Shown here: piece after piece, positions 31,648 to 43,269 of the stretch | Layout: each line of letters opens with the position of its first letter | Position numbering within the stretch: position 1 is the first letter of the stretch | DNA from: Azorinus chamasolen | Lineage: Eukaryota; Mollusca; Bivalvia; Cardiida; Solecurtidae | Reading direction: 5' to 3' | DNA: 64,000 nucleotides | Assembly (NCBI GenBank): GCA_963576725.1 | Contig: OY755246.1 | Coordinates: forward strand, 74,703,467 to 74,767,466 | The notes under the pieces: model-generated | The model's database searches: none | What the model was told of the DNA's origin: nothing | Seen by the model: only the letters and a program-made list of their open reading frames with translations | Translations under genes and position numbers: made by a program

Positions 31648-33402
31648 ACAAATGAGTCATGCAGGAAACACCACATACAGAACAAACAGTCGCCCGAACA
31701 GCAACACAAGGAAACAGAAAATGTACATAAAAACATCAAGAGACGAACAAAGACAAAACAAACATACAATAGGGGGAAGATGGAAGTACCGCCTTGGAAC
31801 TGTCAGTAACAAAAGTGACTGGGGGGTTAAACCGGTTTACGGGCGCCCAACCTCACACTTATTCCATCCCCACCCTAAAAGACAAACAGTGTAAATAAAC
31901 GTATCCCCTCTCCGACTAATATACAACAACCGCGACGGCAAATACAGTGGTAAAGTGCATGTATAACGAAAACATTTAAGTGAACAAACTGTATCCACCT
32001 ATCGCTAGTGTACTCAATGATTGAGCTGCAAACAGAGTAACTGTAGAAAAGGAATAAAGGGTACGGCAAAAACGAAATAGTACAGATATCCGACGTTCTC
32101 CTTCCATTTCTGGATTATAAGAGGTCGCCTTCATAGAGTACTAAACCTTACTTGTCGGCGTACATGCAAAGAGGCCAGCGTGATTGCCAACTGTAAAAGG
32201 GTTCACAACCAAACATGCAGTATGTTGTAGTACTACAGGATCATATCCCATTTTAATGAATTTTTTAACATATTTGATGAACAAAGTGAGAAAATGGGTA
32301 TGTCCAATAATTTTACGAAGTTTGTAAATCACATCACCATAAAATTCAGGATGTGAAATACCGTGTCGCAGAAGCGCCTTGAGATTACATTGTACTTGCC
32401 AATAAGCGAGAGATTTCGATAATAAAATTTAGAGAAAGTTTTTCTTAGTTTATGGTATCTATATCCATGCTTAAGCAGTTTCTCAGTTAAAATGAGATTT
32501 CGACTGTTAAAATCGTCAATAGATGAACAAGCTCTAGCAAAACGAATAAGTTGAGATATGTAAACCCCGTAAGATGGAGCACGGGGAACATCCCCGTCAA
32601 GATGAGGAAAATTAACAATATTAAAATCAAAATCATCTCTTTTGTCATATATTTTAGAAGAAATAATTCCATTATCAATTTTAAGGTCTAGATCAAGAAA
32701 CGCTGCATAATTGTCGGACGGGTTAGCTTTATTCAATTTGAGTTCTTTAGGATAAATTGTAGGAATCAGAGCATCAAAGAAAGGGTTATCTAAGTTAAAA
32801 ATATCATCCAAATATCGACAAGTTTCATTGAAGGCTTTTATAACATCTTCTTGTGATTGAAGATTCAAATGCAACATGAAATCTCTCTCATAGCAGTACA
32901 AAAACAAATCTGCGACAAGTGGAGCACAATTCGTACCCATAGGAATACCAATTACCTGACGGTATATAGCTTTCCCATAACGTACAAATATGTTATCCAA
33001 AAGAAAGGTTAGTGATTCGCAAACTTCTGAGCAAGTCCAATTGGTGTAATATTTCATTTGCTCGTCAGTAAAGAAAGCTTTTTCAGTATTACATGCCGAG
33101 AATGATGTTTTTTCCCGGACAAATACATTCTGGATTAAGTTAGTAAGCTTATCCTTAATTAACATATGAGGAAGAGTTGTGTACAGAGTAGAAAAATGCT
33201 TACAGTGGATGCAAGATACGTTTGTTTAAGACTTCTGAAGAGTTCTTAATAGACCAGAAGAGATTTATTCCAGAATTTTCATAAGTCTTATCACAGTAGA
33301 ATTTTACATGTTCCTTTACCTTCGTTAAACAAGAAGTCAAAAGTATAGACAATTTAGTAGTTGTACATGAACTAGAATTTGCAATGAAACGCGCTTTATA
33401 TG
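31648..33402 (-). mobile_element. PLE-like element, family A, copy 3 (most complete)
   Basis: The 3' end ATGAGTCATGCAGGAAAC is at the left; core and stem-loop at 31798-31831; the RT extends to 33402. The 5' end is truncated within the RT N-terminal region. LINE-2 sequence flanks both sides (ending 31640, resuming 33405). Confidence 0.85.
32329..33402 (-). pseudogene. Penelope-like reverse transcriptase, near-complete RT domain
   Basis: Most of the RT is readable. Upstream of the ATG at 33165 lie NPYKARFIANSSSC and NLFWSIKNSSEVLN in one frame, then a frameshift, then FSTLYTTLPH, the equivalent of RT motif A. Downstream are GIPMGTNCAPLVADLF (motif B) and CRYLDDIF (motif C, catalytic YxDD). After these come LDLDLKIDNG, VYISQLIRFARACSS and LLKHGYRYHKLRK. 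One base is missing near 32391 relative to copy 2, shifting the C-terminus. I relate it to Penelope-like RTs because of the LYTTLPH/GIPMGT pattern. No GIY-YIG nuclease is visible in any copy. This is an RT of unproven clade, and a tree is needed. Confidence 0.8.
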
Positions 33403-33404
33403 GT

Positions 33405-33665
33405 TTTTCAGTTCAGTCTTTGATTTCCAAGGCCAAAATGAATTATTTTAAAACTGTTTTGGAAAACCAACAAAACAGACGTTTGAAGAATGTAGGGTTG
33501 TCTAGTAAGGGTAGTAAACATTCTAATAGCATTGGCTTAAATATCGAAAATGAAATATGTTTTGATAAATTGAAAGTTGCGGAGAAATTTAATTCATTTT
33601 ACACAACCGTGTTCAATCATTTGGTTGTAATTTTGTTACCAGCTTTTGTAAGTCTAAATGGATAA
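33405..33665 (+). pseudogene. LINE-2 linker between endonuclease and RT
   Basis: It reads SLISKAKMNYFKTVLENQQN, then ENEICFDKLKVAEKFNSFYT and TTVFN, typical of the LINE region ahead of the RT. The start repeats the segment at 31503, the partner of the 139-bp duplication. Confidence 0.7.
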
Positions 33666-34480
33666 AACTAAATAGTTACCAATTTTCATTGGAATGTCTT
33701 CAAATACATTAACAATCTAAGCCCCTTCATTATTTATCAGAGATTCAGCTCCATTTATAACTCATCCAATCTCCCACATTATTAATTTGTCAATCGTACA
33801 GGATATAAGTGAGGGTGCCGATACCCTGTTTGGGGTGGAATATACGTGAGGATGCAATGATATTCGGTGCAAACACTCTGATTTCTAAGAGTTCAAATGG
33901 ATAAGGGTCATCTTGTTGGTTTGGTTTTACTAGACCTGCAAAAGGCATTCGATACTGTTGATGACCCTATTCTTTTAATGAAACTTAAAAAAGGATTCAG
34001 TGAAAGTGTAGTCAGATGATACATGTCCTATTTATCGGACAGACATCAGCTATGATGTTTCAGAAGTAAATTCTACCAAAACTGAGGTTACTTGCGGTAT
34101 GCCACCGGACTCAATTTTAGGACCCTTACTCTTCCTCATTTTTGTAAATGACATGTCAGGAGTAGTTAGGAACAAACCTCTTCTCTATGCTGATGACTTT
34201 CTGGTAAGAACAAACATGGTATTGGAACTATTTTAAGTTTAGAAATGACAATAATCGGCTAATGGCTTATCTGTAACAAATTATCCTTACAACTTGGCAA
34301 AAGCGTGTCCATCTCGTTTGGTTCTCAACATAAACTGCAATGGTCACTGTACTGGGTGAAGCAGTTTTGTGAAATAGATCTGCTGAGGGGCCACCATTGA
34401 TCAAAGTTTAACATTGGAATCAAAATCAAAAAAGCTAATTCCAGATTAAAGTTTTGTACAGAAAAAAATCAGTATCTTAC
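33666..34480 (+). pseudogene. LINE-2 reverse transcriptase core
   Basis: RT motifs in order: VLLDLQKAFDTVD (33920-33965), VTCGMPPDSILGPLLF (about 34087-34135, where the usual GxPQGS is GMPPDS) and LLYADDFLV (about 34178-34205, catalytic YADD intact). Several frameshifts and stops occur between them (for example after SESVVR). It continues to SLQLGKSVSISFGS and SRLKF, where a 45-bp minisatellite interrupts. It cannot produce an enzyme. Confidence 0.82.
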
Positions 34481-35148
34481 TCAACCTGCTAATTCATGTC
34501 TCTAATACGATGCCGTCTTTATTACTCAACCTGCTAATTCATGTATCTAATACAATGCCATCTTGATTACTCAACCTGCTAATTCATGTCTCTAATACAA
34601 TGCCATCTTTATTACTCAACCTGCTAATTCATGTCTCTAATACAATGCCATCTTGATTACTCAACCTGCTAATTCATGTCTCTAATACAATGCCATCTTG
34701 ATTACTCAACCTGCTAATTCATGTGTCTAATACAATGCCATCTTAATTACTCAACCTGCTAATTCATGTATCTAATACAATGCCATCTTGATTACTCAAC
34801 CTGCTAATTCATGTATCTAATACAATGCCATCTTGATTACTCAACCTGCTAATTCATGTGTCTAATACAATGCCATCTTAATTACTCAACCTGCTAATTC
34901 ATGTCTCTAATACAATGCCATCTTGATTACTCAACCTGCTAATTCATGTCTCTAATACAACGCCATCTTAATTACTCAACCTGCTAATTCATGTCTCTAA
35001 TACAATGCCATCTTAATTACTCAACCTGCTAATTCATGTCTCTAATACAATGCCATCTTAATTACTCAACCTGCTAATTCATGTCTCTAATACAATGCCA
35101 TCTTGATTACTCAACCTGCTAATTCATGTCTCTAATACAATGCCATCA
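34481..35148. repeat. 45-bp minisatellite, about 15 copies
   Basis: The unit TCAACCTGCTAATTCATGTS plus TCTAATACAATGCCATCTTG plus ATTAC repeats every 45 bp (34526, 34571, 34616, 34661 and on). It contains few mutations and is therefore young. It interrupts the LINE-2 RT C-terminal region. Confidence 0.95.
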
Positions 35149-35650
35149 TGAATTTTCAAAAGTAATAACATCAAAACTAATGATCCCGAAGGACCAGACA
35201 ATATAACAACACTGATAATGAAGTACGGGGCGACTTTTTACGGCCGCCACACAAGCACTTAACACCTGCTGTTGTGAAGTACATATATTCTGAAAATGGG
35301 TGATCCTTCCTTCGAAAGCAAAAGTAGAAATGCAAAAAGAGAAAATTGCAGACTCGGTTTTGTTGGGTCTGTTAATGAGTAGTTAATAAAAGTACAAAAC
35401 TACTCACGCCCCTTGCACCGGCTTAAGCAGTATTCAATTTTCAAAAGTAATAACATCAAAACTAATGATCCCGAAGGACCGGAAAATATAACAACACTGA
35501 GAATGAAGTACGGGCGGCTTTTTAAGGCCGCCACGCAAGCGCTTAACACCTGCTGTTGTGAAGTATATATATTCTGAAAATGGGTGATCCTCCGAAAGAA
35601 AAAGCGGAAATGCAAAAAGAGAAAATTGCAGACTCAAAATAAATTTATTA
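35149..35650 (+). repeat. 'AATGATCCCGAAGGACC' element, copies 2 and 3 in tandem
   Basis: A 288-bp unit starting at TTTTCAAAAGTAATAACATC (35153) and repeated from 35439, about 1.7 copies. Shared blocks: AATGATCCCGAAGGACC, GGCCGCCAC, CACCTGCTGTTGTGAAGTA and GAAAATTGCAGACTC. Inserted in LINE-2. Confidence 0.8.
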
Positions 35651-36100
35651 GGTTTGTATTCGATATCTCACATTGGAAATGAGATTTTGTCTAGGCTGAA
35701 CTGGTTTCCATTCCATTGTAGGATAGATTATATACAACATTCATAATAATACAGCTCCTAGCTATATGAAGGATAAAATGTCTCCTGTCAGTGAAGCACA
35801 CACTTATCAGACTAGATACATAGTGTCAGTCAATGCTTCCAGTGAATCATGTATAAGTACTCATTCCAACATTGAATCAATTACATATACCAATACTAGA
35901 ACATATTCCCTTCCTAAAGTTAACGGTTTTGGATAAAAGACATTTTCATATTGTGATTGTATATTATAGAATTCTTTGCTACAGTCTGTAAGAAATATCT
36001 AAAACTATGTATGGTTTAAGATCAAATGTTATAACATTCATGCTATCCAGGGAATGAATATTATTATATACAATACACAAATAATCATTATATGATAGTT
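35651..36100 (+). pseudogene. LINE-2 C-terminal region
   Basis: In mixed frames: EILSRLNWFPFHCRIDYI, SYMKDKMSPVSEAHTYQTRY, TYTNTRTYSLPKVNGF and YGLRSNVITFMLSRE. This is the conserved tail of a LINE RT protein. It includes at least two stops and frame shifts. Confidence 0.72.
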
Positions 36101-36427
36101 AACACTGTGGTTATTTCAATTATTCAATGGTCTTTCATTGTTCTGTTTGTTGAAAAATTTAACTGTGATATTTCTTCTTTAAAATATGCACTTATTATTT
36201 TTATGTCTTCCTATGAAGAGCATTACATTATAAGGGTCATAATGGAAGTAAGGATTATTTATGTGTTTAATGTAACTGGCATGTTAATAATTCTTTATCA
36301 GTAATATATGTATTACCGTGACACTATGTACATTGTATTTGTGACTTGATATTTTATTTGATGAATGTTACATGTAGATGCATGTTTTAAATGACATGTA
36401 CATTTTAATACGAATAAAATATACCTG

Positions 36428-36478
<51 letters not shown>

Positions 36479-36493
36479 GTCTATCTATTACAT

Positions 36494-36537
<44 letters not shown>

Positions 36538-36538
36538 G
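36101..36538 (+). repeat. LINE-2 3' UTR and (CTAT)n tail
   Basis: A short AT-rich 3' region leads to AATAAAATATACCTGT and a (CTAT)n microsatellite (36425-36538) with a small interruption at 36478. A microsatellite tail directly after the 3' UTR is the expected end of a CR1/L2/Jockey-like LINE. Confidence 0.7.
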
Positions 36539-36539
36539 A

Positions 36540-37735
36540 ACGCAACTGCACTCCATTACACTTTGTCAACCAACTGAATATCTGCATGAAATTCCACTGT
36601 ACCTAGTCACATACTGCCCACTGACAGAACGTCTGTTAGTAATGCAACTGCACCCTCTCACATACTGCCCTAATACAGAGTGTAGGCAAGGAATGCCACT
36701 GCACTATCCCATATACTGCCCAAAACTAGAGTGTATGCAAAGAATAAACTGCACCTACTTAACTTTTCAACCCAAGAGTGTCTCCACGGAATATCACTTC
36801 GCTCACTCGATGACTGCCTGCATGGAATGCCACTGCACCCAGTCACGTTCTGCCCACTCACAGAGCGTCTGCTCGGAATACCACTGCATCCTCTCAGTTA
36901 CTGCTCACACCAGGAGTATCTGTATGGAATGCCACTAAATCATTTTACATACTGCCCCTCTCAATAGTATCTGCACAGAATTCCACAACACCCTCTCACA
37001 AACAGCCCATTCAGGAGTATCTGCACAGAATCTGCTCAGACTGTCACTGCACCAATTCAAATACTACCTACCAACATATTGTCTGCATGGAATTTTTTCT
37101 CTAACATACTGCCCATTCCAAAAGTATTTGCACGGAATGCCTCTGATTTCTTTTATACTGTTACATACTGCTCATCCCCAATAGTGTCAACAACAGTCTC
37201 TCACATACTGTCCACCGCAGAGCGTCTGCAAAGAATACGACACTACCATCTTACACAATGGACAAGCAAGATTACATACACACTCCAACACTAGACTCTC
37301 AAATACCGTCCATCCTGTAACTGTCAGGATGGAGTATCATCTTACATATTACCCACCCCAGAGAACCTACCCAGAAAGCCATGACACCTCAAATACTACT
37401 CATTAGCAAGAAATGGCTCTACGAAATGCCACATAGTACCTGTACGAAATACCACTGCACTCTTGCGTATACTGTACCAGAGTGTATGCATGGAATATCA
37501 TTGCACCTTCGCGTATACTGCCCCCCCCCCCGTCAGATTGTATGCACCCTCAAGTTTACGACCCCATACACAGTATGTCTGCATGGAATATCATTGCATC
37601 CTCACGTATACGACTACTGTCCTATACACAGAGTGTCTGCACGGAATATCATTACACCCTCACGTAGATTGCCCCCCCCCCCGAGCGCTGCACGGAATAT
37701 CATAGCACCCTCACTTTATATGAAGCAACAGGGAT
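36540..37735. repeat. Old, diverged copy of the 55-bp minisatellite family
   Basis: Units of ~50-55 bp with the consensus words TCTGCACGGAATGCCACTGC, ACCCTCTCACATACTGCCC and CAGAGTGT recur about 22 times with 20-40% variation. They match the degenerate edge at 28026-28330. Two C runs occur (37519-37532, 37672-37682). Frames such as 36378-36938 are artefacts. Confidence 0.8.
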
Positions 37736-38929
37736 GACACATGAAGAATAAAACTGATAATATAAAGTAATTTGGTAAAATTGATATGTTGATGTTAGGA
37801 AACGTCTTTTAATTTAACATTAAGATTTAGAAACTGACTTTTTACAGCTTTGCTGCCAAATACTGACTTTATACAGCTGCCCTGTGAAAATGACTTTTCA
37901 AAGCTGTCCTGTGAAACTGACTTTGAACAGTTTTCCTGACAAACTGACTTTATACCGTGTGTAAAAACGCAAGTACCATATCTAGATATGAACTAACTTG
38001 TATGCCGAGTCAGTTTTAAGGAGTTATTTGTCTCAAACGAAAGAAAATGGAGGAAACTGTTTATACAAATGTAAGCGAAACAGCAAAAGTCTTTAGGAAT
38101 ATTCTGTGTTACTTTCCTCGTGCATAAACAATCTCTAATTTTAAAGTTTCACCAGTAGATTTTACCTGTTCGCAATAACACAGCTTTACTGTACACCCAT
38201 TTATCAAAGCAACAGACACTGTGTCTAATGCATTGTCCCTATCCCGCCGCAGAACAAATCAATACAGAGCTTCGAAAGAACATGAAATTTATGTCTAATC
38301 TAAAAGCAGTGGGCTGTGGTTTACGATTTCCTGAAGATGTGCCGAGTTTTTAAGCAACTGTAACATTAATCATTTGAATATTGAATTTTCAAATTAGAAT
38401 GTTCTATCTTATGTCTAATCTAAAAGCGGTGGACTGTTTAAGATTTCCTGAAGATGTGCCGAGTTTTTAAACAACTTTAACATTGATCATTTGAGTGTTG
38501 CATCATTTTAATAGTCCATTCAATATGGAAGTGTTAATTGTACTGAAACGACTTTTTCAATGACAAACAGTGCAGACTCTGATTAGAAAGTTCAACTAGG
38601 GACCTCAAGAACTGAATCTGCACTGTTTGCGCCCGTCAGTTACCCCCATTGTCATACAGTGTAAGATCAAGGGAAAATGTATGACAGAGGCGGTTAGAAA
38701 TTTCCGAATAATTTTGATGTTGAAATTATTACTGTAGTTATGTCCATTATTGTAGAAAACAATTTATAAATTAAATGTATTTTAGCCCTGTTAATCATAC
38801 AAATCGGATGGACATTACGTGATGCGTTAGCAATTTTCAGTACAGTAGACACAGATTATGGTGTTTTTGTGGGAGCCATAGCCATCCGATTAACCTCCAT
38901 GTTGTAATATGTACTTCAAATAAGTGAAC
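37736..38929. repeat. Two small local repeats in otherwise unassigned DNA
   Basis: 37830-37960 holds four imperfect ~33-bp units (ACTGACTTT...ACAGCTGTCCTGTGAAA). 38287-38500 holds a 123-bp tandem duplication (TTATGTCTAATCTAAAAGC and CCTGAAGATGTGCCGAGTTT in both halves). Nothing else recognised. Confidence 0.7.
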
Positions 38930-40120
38930 GCCTAACATGGCAGTTTCACATCATTTGCAGGGCTGTTCCTGACTAGGTGGTATTAGACGTTAACTGACAT
39001 TCAATTCTCCTTTCACATACATGCGTTCAAGTTAATGAACGTTGACAGACAATCCCTTCGTCGTTCACCTGTATGTATTCCTGGGCGTTCACTGACATTC
39101 CATACGCCATTCACCTATGTGCCTCAAGTATGGTGTATTCCTACTGCCATTCTCTTTGCCTCTCACCACCTATGTGTCTTCAATATAATGGACGCTGACT
39201 GACACCCATTGCCTCTCACCACCTATGTGCCTTCAAGATAATGGACGCTGACTGACACCCCTTTGCCCTTCACCGGTGTCTTCAAGTTATTGTATGCTGG
39301 CTGACATTCTCTTCGCCATTTACCTGCATGCGTATTCGAGTCATTGGACGCTGAATTACATTTCCTTTGCTCTTCACCTATGTGTGTTCAGTTTATTGAA
39401 CGTTGATTGATATTCCCTTCTCCCATCACATATATGTGTTTAATTTATGAAACGTCGATTGACATCCACTTCGCCCTCCACCAATGTATGTTCAAGTTAC
39501 TGGATATTGACTGCCATTCTCTTCGTCCTTCACCTCTGATTGCTTCTGTCTGTGTGTGTGTGTGTTTGTTTGTTTTTTTGTTTGTTTGCTTGTGTGTATG
39601 TGTGTGTGTTATTGAACGCTGGTTCAAATCCACTCGCCCTTCATTTACGTGTGTGTTCAAGTAATATGACGGACGTTCATTGATATTCCCTTCGCCTTTC
39701 ACCTGTATGTCTCAAGTTATTGTACCTTGACTGAAATTCTCTTCGCCCCTGACTTATGTGTCTTCAAGATATTGGATACTGACTGACATTCTTTTCACCC
39801 TTCACCTATGTATATTTAAATTATTGGACACTGACTGACATTCCCTTTACCTATACATGTTGAAGTTACTGGATGCTGACTGACATTCCCTTTGCCATTC
39901 ACCTATGTGTGTTTAAGTTATTAGATGCTTATTGACATTTTCCCGCCCTTCACATATGTGGGTGTTTAAATTGTCAAATACTGACTCACATTCTATTCGC
40001 CCTTCACTTATGTGTGTTCAAGTTATCAGACGCTGACTGACATTCCCTTCGAAATTCACCTATGTGTTTTAAGTCATTGGACGCTGACTGACATTTCCTT
40101 CGTTCTTCATTTATGTGTGT
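38930..40120. repeat. ~50-60 bp diverged minisatellite
   Basis: Repeated words TTCAAGTTATTGGACGCTGA, CTGACATTCCCTTCGCCCTT and CACCTATGTGTG, about 20 units with strong divergence. A TG/TTTG microsatellite is embedded at 39545-39610. Confidence 0.8.
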
Positions 40121-41187
40121 ACAACAAAGAGTGAGCTGTTGTATACCCAAGTCAGTCTTGATTGACAATGCCGATACTATTTTGTCATACTGAGTATTCA
40201 AAGTGGAATGGCTCATAAGTGTTTAACGACAAATTCCATTCAGTAAGAACTATTTAACTGGAACAGGATTTGTATTACCACTGACTAACTAGAGACCCTC
40301 TGATGTGGGTCTACACTGTTTGCAAATGATTGAACACGCGTTTGCCGCATTCAATGGCCTGAGGAAGATTCCATATACACATATTCAGCAGTGATTTATT
40401 TGTTGTCTGCTTCGTCTCTTTGGAGAATAGTTTAAAAAGAAACCGAGAATTACTTTAGTCGAGTATCAATGGTAATGGACGAAACAAGTTGTCAGTTGCT
40501 GTAGACTTTAGACGTTATATTAATAAATATGTATGTCTACTAGTTCTGAATAAACTGCACCAGCTATTACTGAAAAACATGCGAACAATGTTTTGTGGTG
40601 CTTTGAGCAAAAAAGGTTGATCCAAAAATACTTTTCTCGTTTTTGTTCATTTTCAAATGTTATCCAGCAACATTTAATGGGTCTGGTATCACTTTAATGG
40701 AGCTGGGTTCGCGTTTAGGAGAACGCACATGCTTTATGACCATCCAGTGGAAACAGTGTTTCCATAAAGATGTCACAGGAACTCCATTTCAATTTATCAA
40801 TTTACTGCAACAACACGGTGTAAAATCCTTTTAACACAAATCCATAAATACGGTTGGGTGATATATTTAACATTAGAATGCTGAGCAAGTTTTGTCAGAA
40901 ATTAGAATTTCTTTAAATAAAGCATGTGGATATTAGAAAGACAAAAACAATGCCGAACAGTTTGAACCATAATAGACTCAGTGTTTAACCTGCTTCCAAC
41001 CATTTCTGAGGCATAATCTGGAATGCGAACGTAGCAAATGCCGAACCGACAGTATAATAAGATAAACCTGATTTCTTTGAATGTTTTCAATGTAAAATTC
41101 ATCAGTACAGTTTTGCTTAAAATGCCGAAAGGCAAATGTGGTCAGCACACTCGTGTTTTATTGATTGATTTATTCTTGTACCAAATA
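40121..41187. other. No recognisable feature
   Basis: Apparently unique. The plus-strand frame 40643-40834 (63 codons) has protein-like composition but matches nothing I know. Confidence 0.35.
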
Positions 41188-41799
41188 TTGACAAGCAAGG
41201 TTTTACGCAAGCGTAAAATGGCTGCGTAACATGTATTTAAGCAGGATAGAAGAAAAAGAGGGAGCAATATTGTTTAGTACTTTTAATTAACATATACATT
41301 GGGAAAACATGACTGTTATGTATGAATTAATACATGTAGCAGATACAGGGGAATGTTTTAATGAGCCATGATGCATAATACCTGTGTTTGACACCAATAA
41401 TACACATTACGTCACAGATCAATGTTATTCATTTGCTGAAACACACTGACGTAGAAACCATTATCACATTAAGTGATGTTCACAAGGCATACAAACTCCC
41501 TTTCTTACAGTCTACATGACATTATTCAATACACGACTCAATGCCCATTAACTTTTTCACTTATATTGTCCCCAAATTAAGAACAGGTTAGTATAAGATA
41601 ATTATACATTTAAGTTGAAGCAAATTCATGCACAATGGTGAAATATGCAAAACGGTCAACAAAACCACGAGTAAAAGGTATCAGCTAAATAACTTTAACA
41701 AAGCCAAAATGCAAACAAAGGACTTATATGTTCATGTACAAAATGGTTTTAAACCAAAAGCACGTATACTAAGGGTGCTAAGAAAATATGAGAGAAAAA

Positions 41800-41885
41800 A
41801 ATAATTCAGCTTCACCTACGACCTCACGTTTCCTAGTCCATCGTTATAACCGTTAGACCACGCTGACAGCTATAATTGGGAATGT
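41800..41885 (-). repeat. tRNA-derived SINE head, damaged copy
   Basis: Read on the minus strand: GTCAGCGTGGTCTAACGG (A-box region), then GGACTAGGAAACGTGAGGTC. The B-box part GGTTCGA is deleted compared with the copy in the second half of the duplication. Not a functional tRNA. Confidence 0.55.
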
Positions 41886-42529
41886 GATTTTAATAATATA
41901 TACCTAATTCACTAGCATTTTCACTGAAACTGGATCATGGCAGAAAAGAAAGAAATAATCCCGACAAAAATATGCTGAGAAAAATATATGAATCAAAATA
42001 AATAAAATCAATTAATATATATTAATAAAAACCTGTTTCACAGTTAACCATAGTTATTAAAAAGATTGGCTTTTATAGAAACACAGGACCGCAGAAACGC
42101 ATGGTCAAAATGCAAAGCCGAAAATACATACAACAAGCAAGGTTTTACGCAAGCGTAAAATGGCTGCGTAACGCCTTTAAGCAGGATAGAAGAAAAATAT
42201 TGTTTAGTAGTTTTAATTAACAGATACATTGGGAAAACATGACTGTAATGTATAAATTAACAGCAGAAACGGGGGAATGTTTTAATGAGTCATGATGCAT
42301 AATACCTGTGTATGACACCAATATAATACACATTACGTCACAGATCAATGGTATTCATGCACAATGGTGAAATATTCAAAACGGTCAACAAAACCACGAG
42401 TTAAATAACTTTACCAAAGACAAAATTCAAACGAAGGACTTATACTTCTACAATATTTTTGTACAAAATTATTTTTAAACCAAAAGCACGTAAACTAAGG
42501 GTGCTAACAAAAAAATGAGAGAAAAAAAA

Positions 42530-42612
42530 AGCTTCCGCCGAGGATCGAACCCACGACCTCACATTTCCTAGGCCACCGTTATAACCCTTCGACCACGCTG
42601 ACTGCTATAATT
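42530..42612 (-). repeat. tRNA-derived SINE head with intact A- and B-box-like sequences
   Basis: Minus strand: GTCAGCGTGGTCGAAGGG, then CGGTGGCCTAGGAAATGTG, then GTGGGTTCGATCCTC (B box GGTTCGATCC), then GGCGGAAGC and a T/A-rich tail. The spacing resembles a tRNA gene, but the anticodon arm does not pair well, so I call it SINE-derived. Confidence 0.6.
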
Positions 42613-42861
42613 GGGACCGTGCTTTTAAATCATATATACCTAATACACTAGCATTTTCACTGGCAGAAAAGAAGCAAATAACCTCGACAAAAAATATTTG
42701 TCCCCGCTAAGAAAAATGTATGAATCAAAATAAGTAAAATAAATGAATGTATATAAATAAAAGCTTGTCTCACAGTAACCCATAGTTGCTAAAAAAACAT
42801 TGGCTTTTATAGAAACACAGGAACGCAGAAACGCATGGTCAAAATTCAAAGCCGTATAAGT

Positions 42862-42883
42862 TTGGGCTGCTTTCGCAGCCCAA
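42862..42883. repeat. 9-bp perfect hairpin TTGGGCTGC / GCAGCCCAA
   Basis: The stem is TTGGGCTGC, the loop TTTC. It lies immediately after the end of the tandem duplication. The same stem core occurs at 314-334. Confidence 0.7.
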
Positions 42884-43269
42884 TTATACAGTGGAAACAA
42901 ACATGTCGACCTGTTTCCAACTACATATAATTGTAGTATTCCAGCCATACTGTTTTTACACCCATAAACCACAAATTACAATTCTACAATAGTTTCACAA
43001 GTCTTGATAAATCAGCCCTCCTACCAGTGAAATTCCACCTAATGCGTTCCATATAGACTAGCTCTCGCGCCGATAACAAAAATATGTGCAACCGCTGAAA
43101 AATATATTACAATGCAGTAAATAGCAGCCAAACTTATAAACTCTACTTGGAATTTTCTATCAAACATTTAAATAAAAACTAATCCCGCAGAAACGCATAA
43201 GGACTTTTTAAACCTCTAAAAGATTGGCCAATTACACATTTGACAATGTTCTTGCAAATGACATAAATG
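42884..43269. other. No recognisable feature
   Basis: Spacer ahead of the 32-bp minisatellite. Confidence 0.35.

Larger units (their letters stand above)
28530..36538 (+). mobile_element. LINE-2: non-LTR retrotransposon split by six later insertions
   Basis: Plus-strand LINE fragments occur in the correct order: N-terminal (28560-28770), endonuclease (29500-29693, 29867-30150, 31093-31240), linker (31241-31640, 33405-33665), RT (33900-34480), C-terminal (35651-36100), 3' UTR and a (CTAT)n tail (36425-36538). Between them lie a family B PLE, a short interspersed repeat, a TATACCCCC element, a family A PLE, a 45-bp array and a tandem 288-bp element. All coding pieces carry frameshifts or stops. 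Confidence 0.8.
41188..42855. repeat. ~0.9 kb tandem duplication
   Basis: Copy 1 runs about 41188-42130 and copy 2 about 42131-42855, both from GCAAGGTTTTACGCAAGCGT to AAACGCATGGTCAAAAT. Each begins with a perfect palindrome TTTTACGC-AA-GCGTAAAA (41201-41218 and 42143-42160). Copy 2 lacks ~200 bp of copy 1. Each carries the SINE listed below. Confidence 0.85.

Noticed and set aside
42530..42612. Functional tRNA gene
   Set aside because: A- and B-box-like sequences are present, but the anticodon arm does not form a good stem, and the copy lies in a duplicated repeat.
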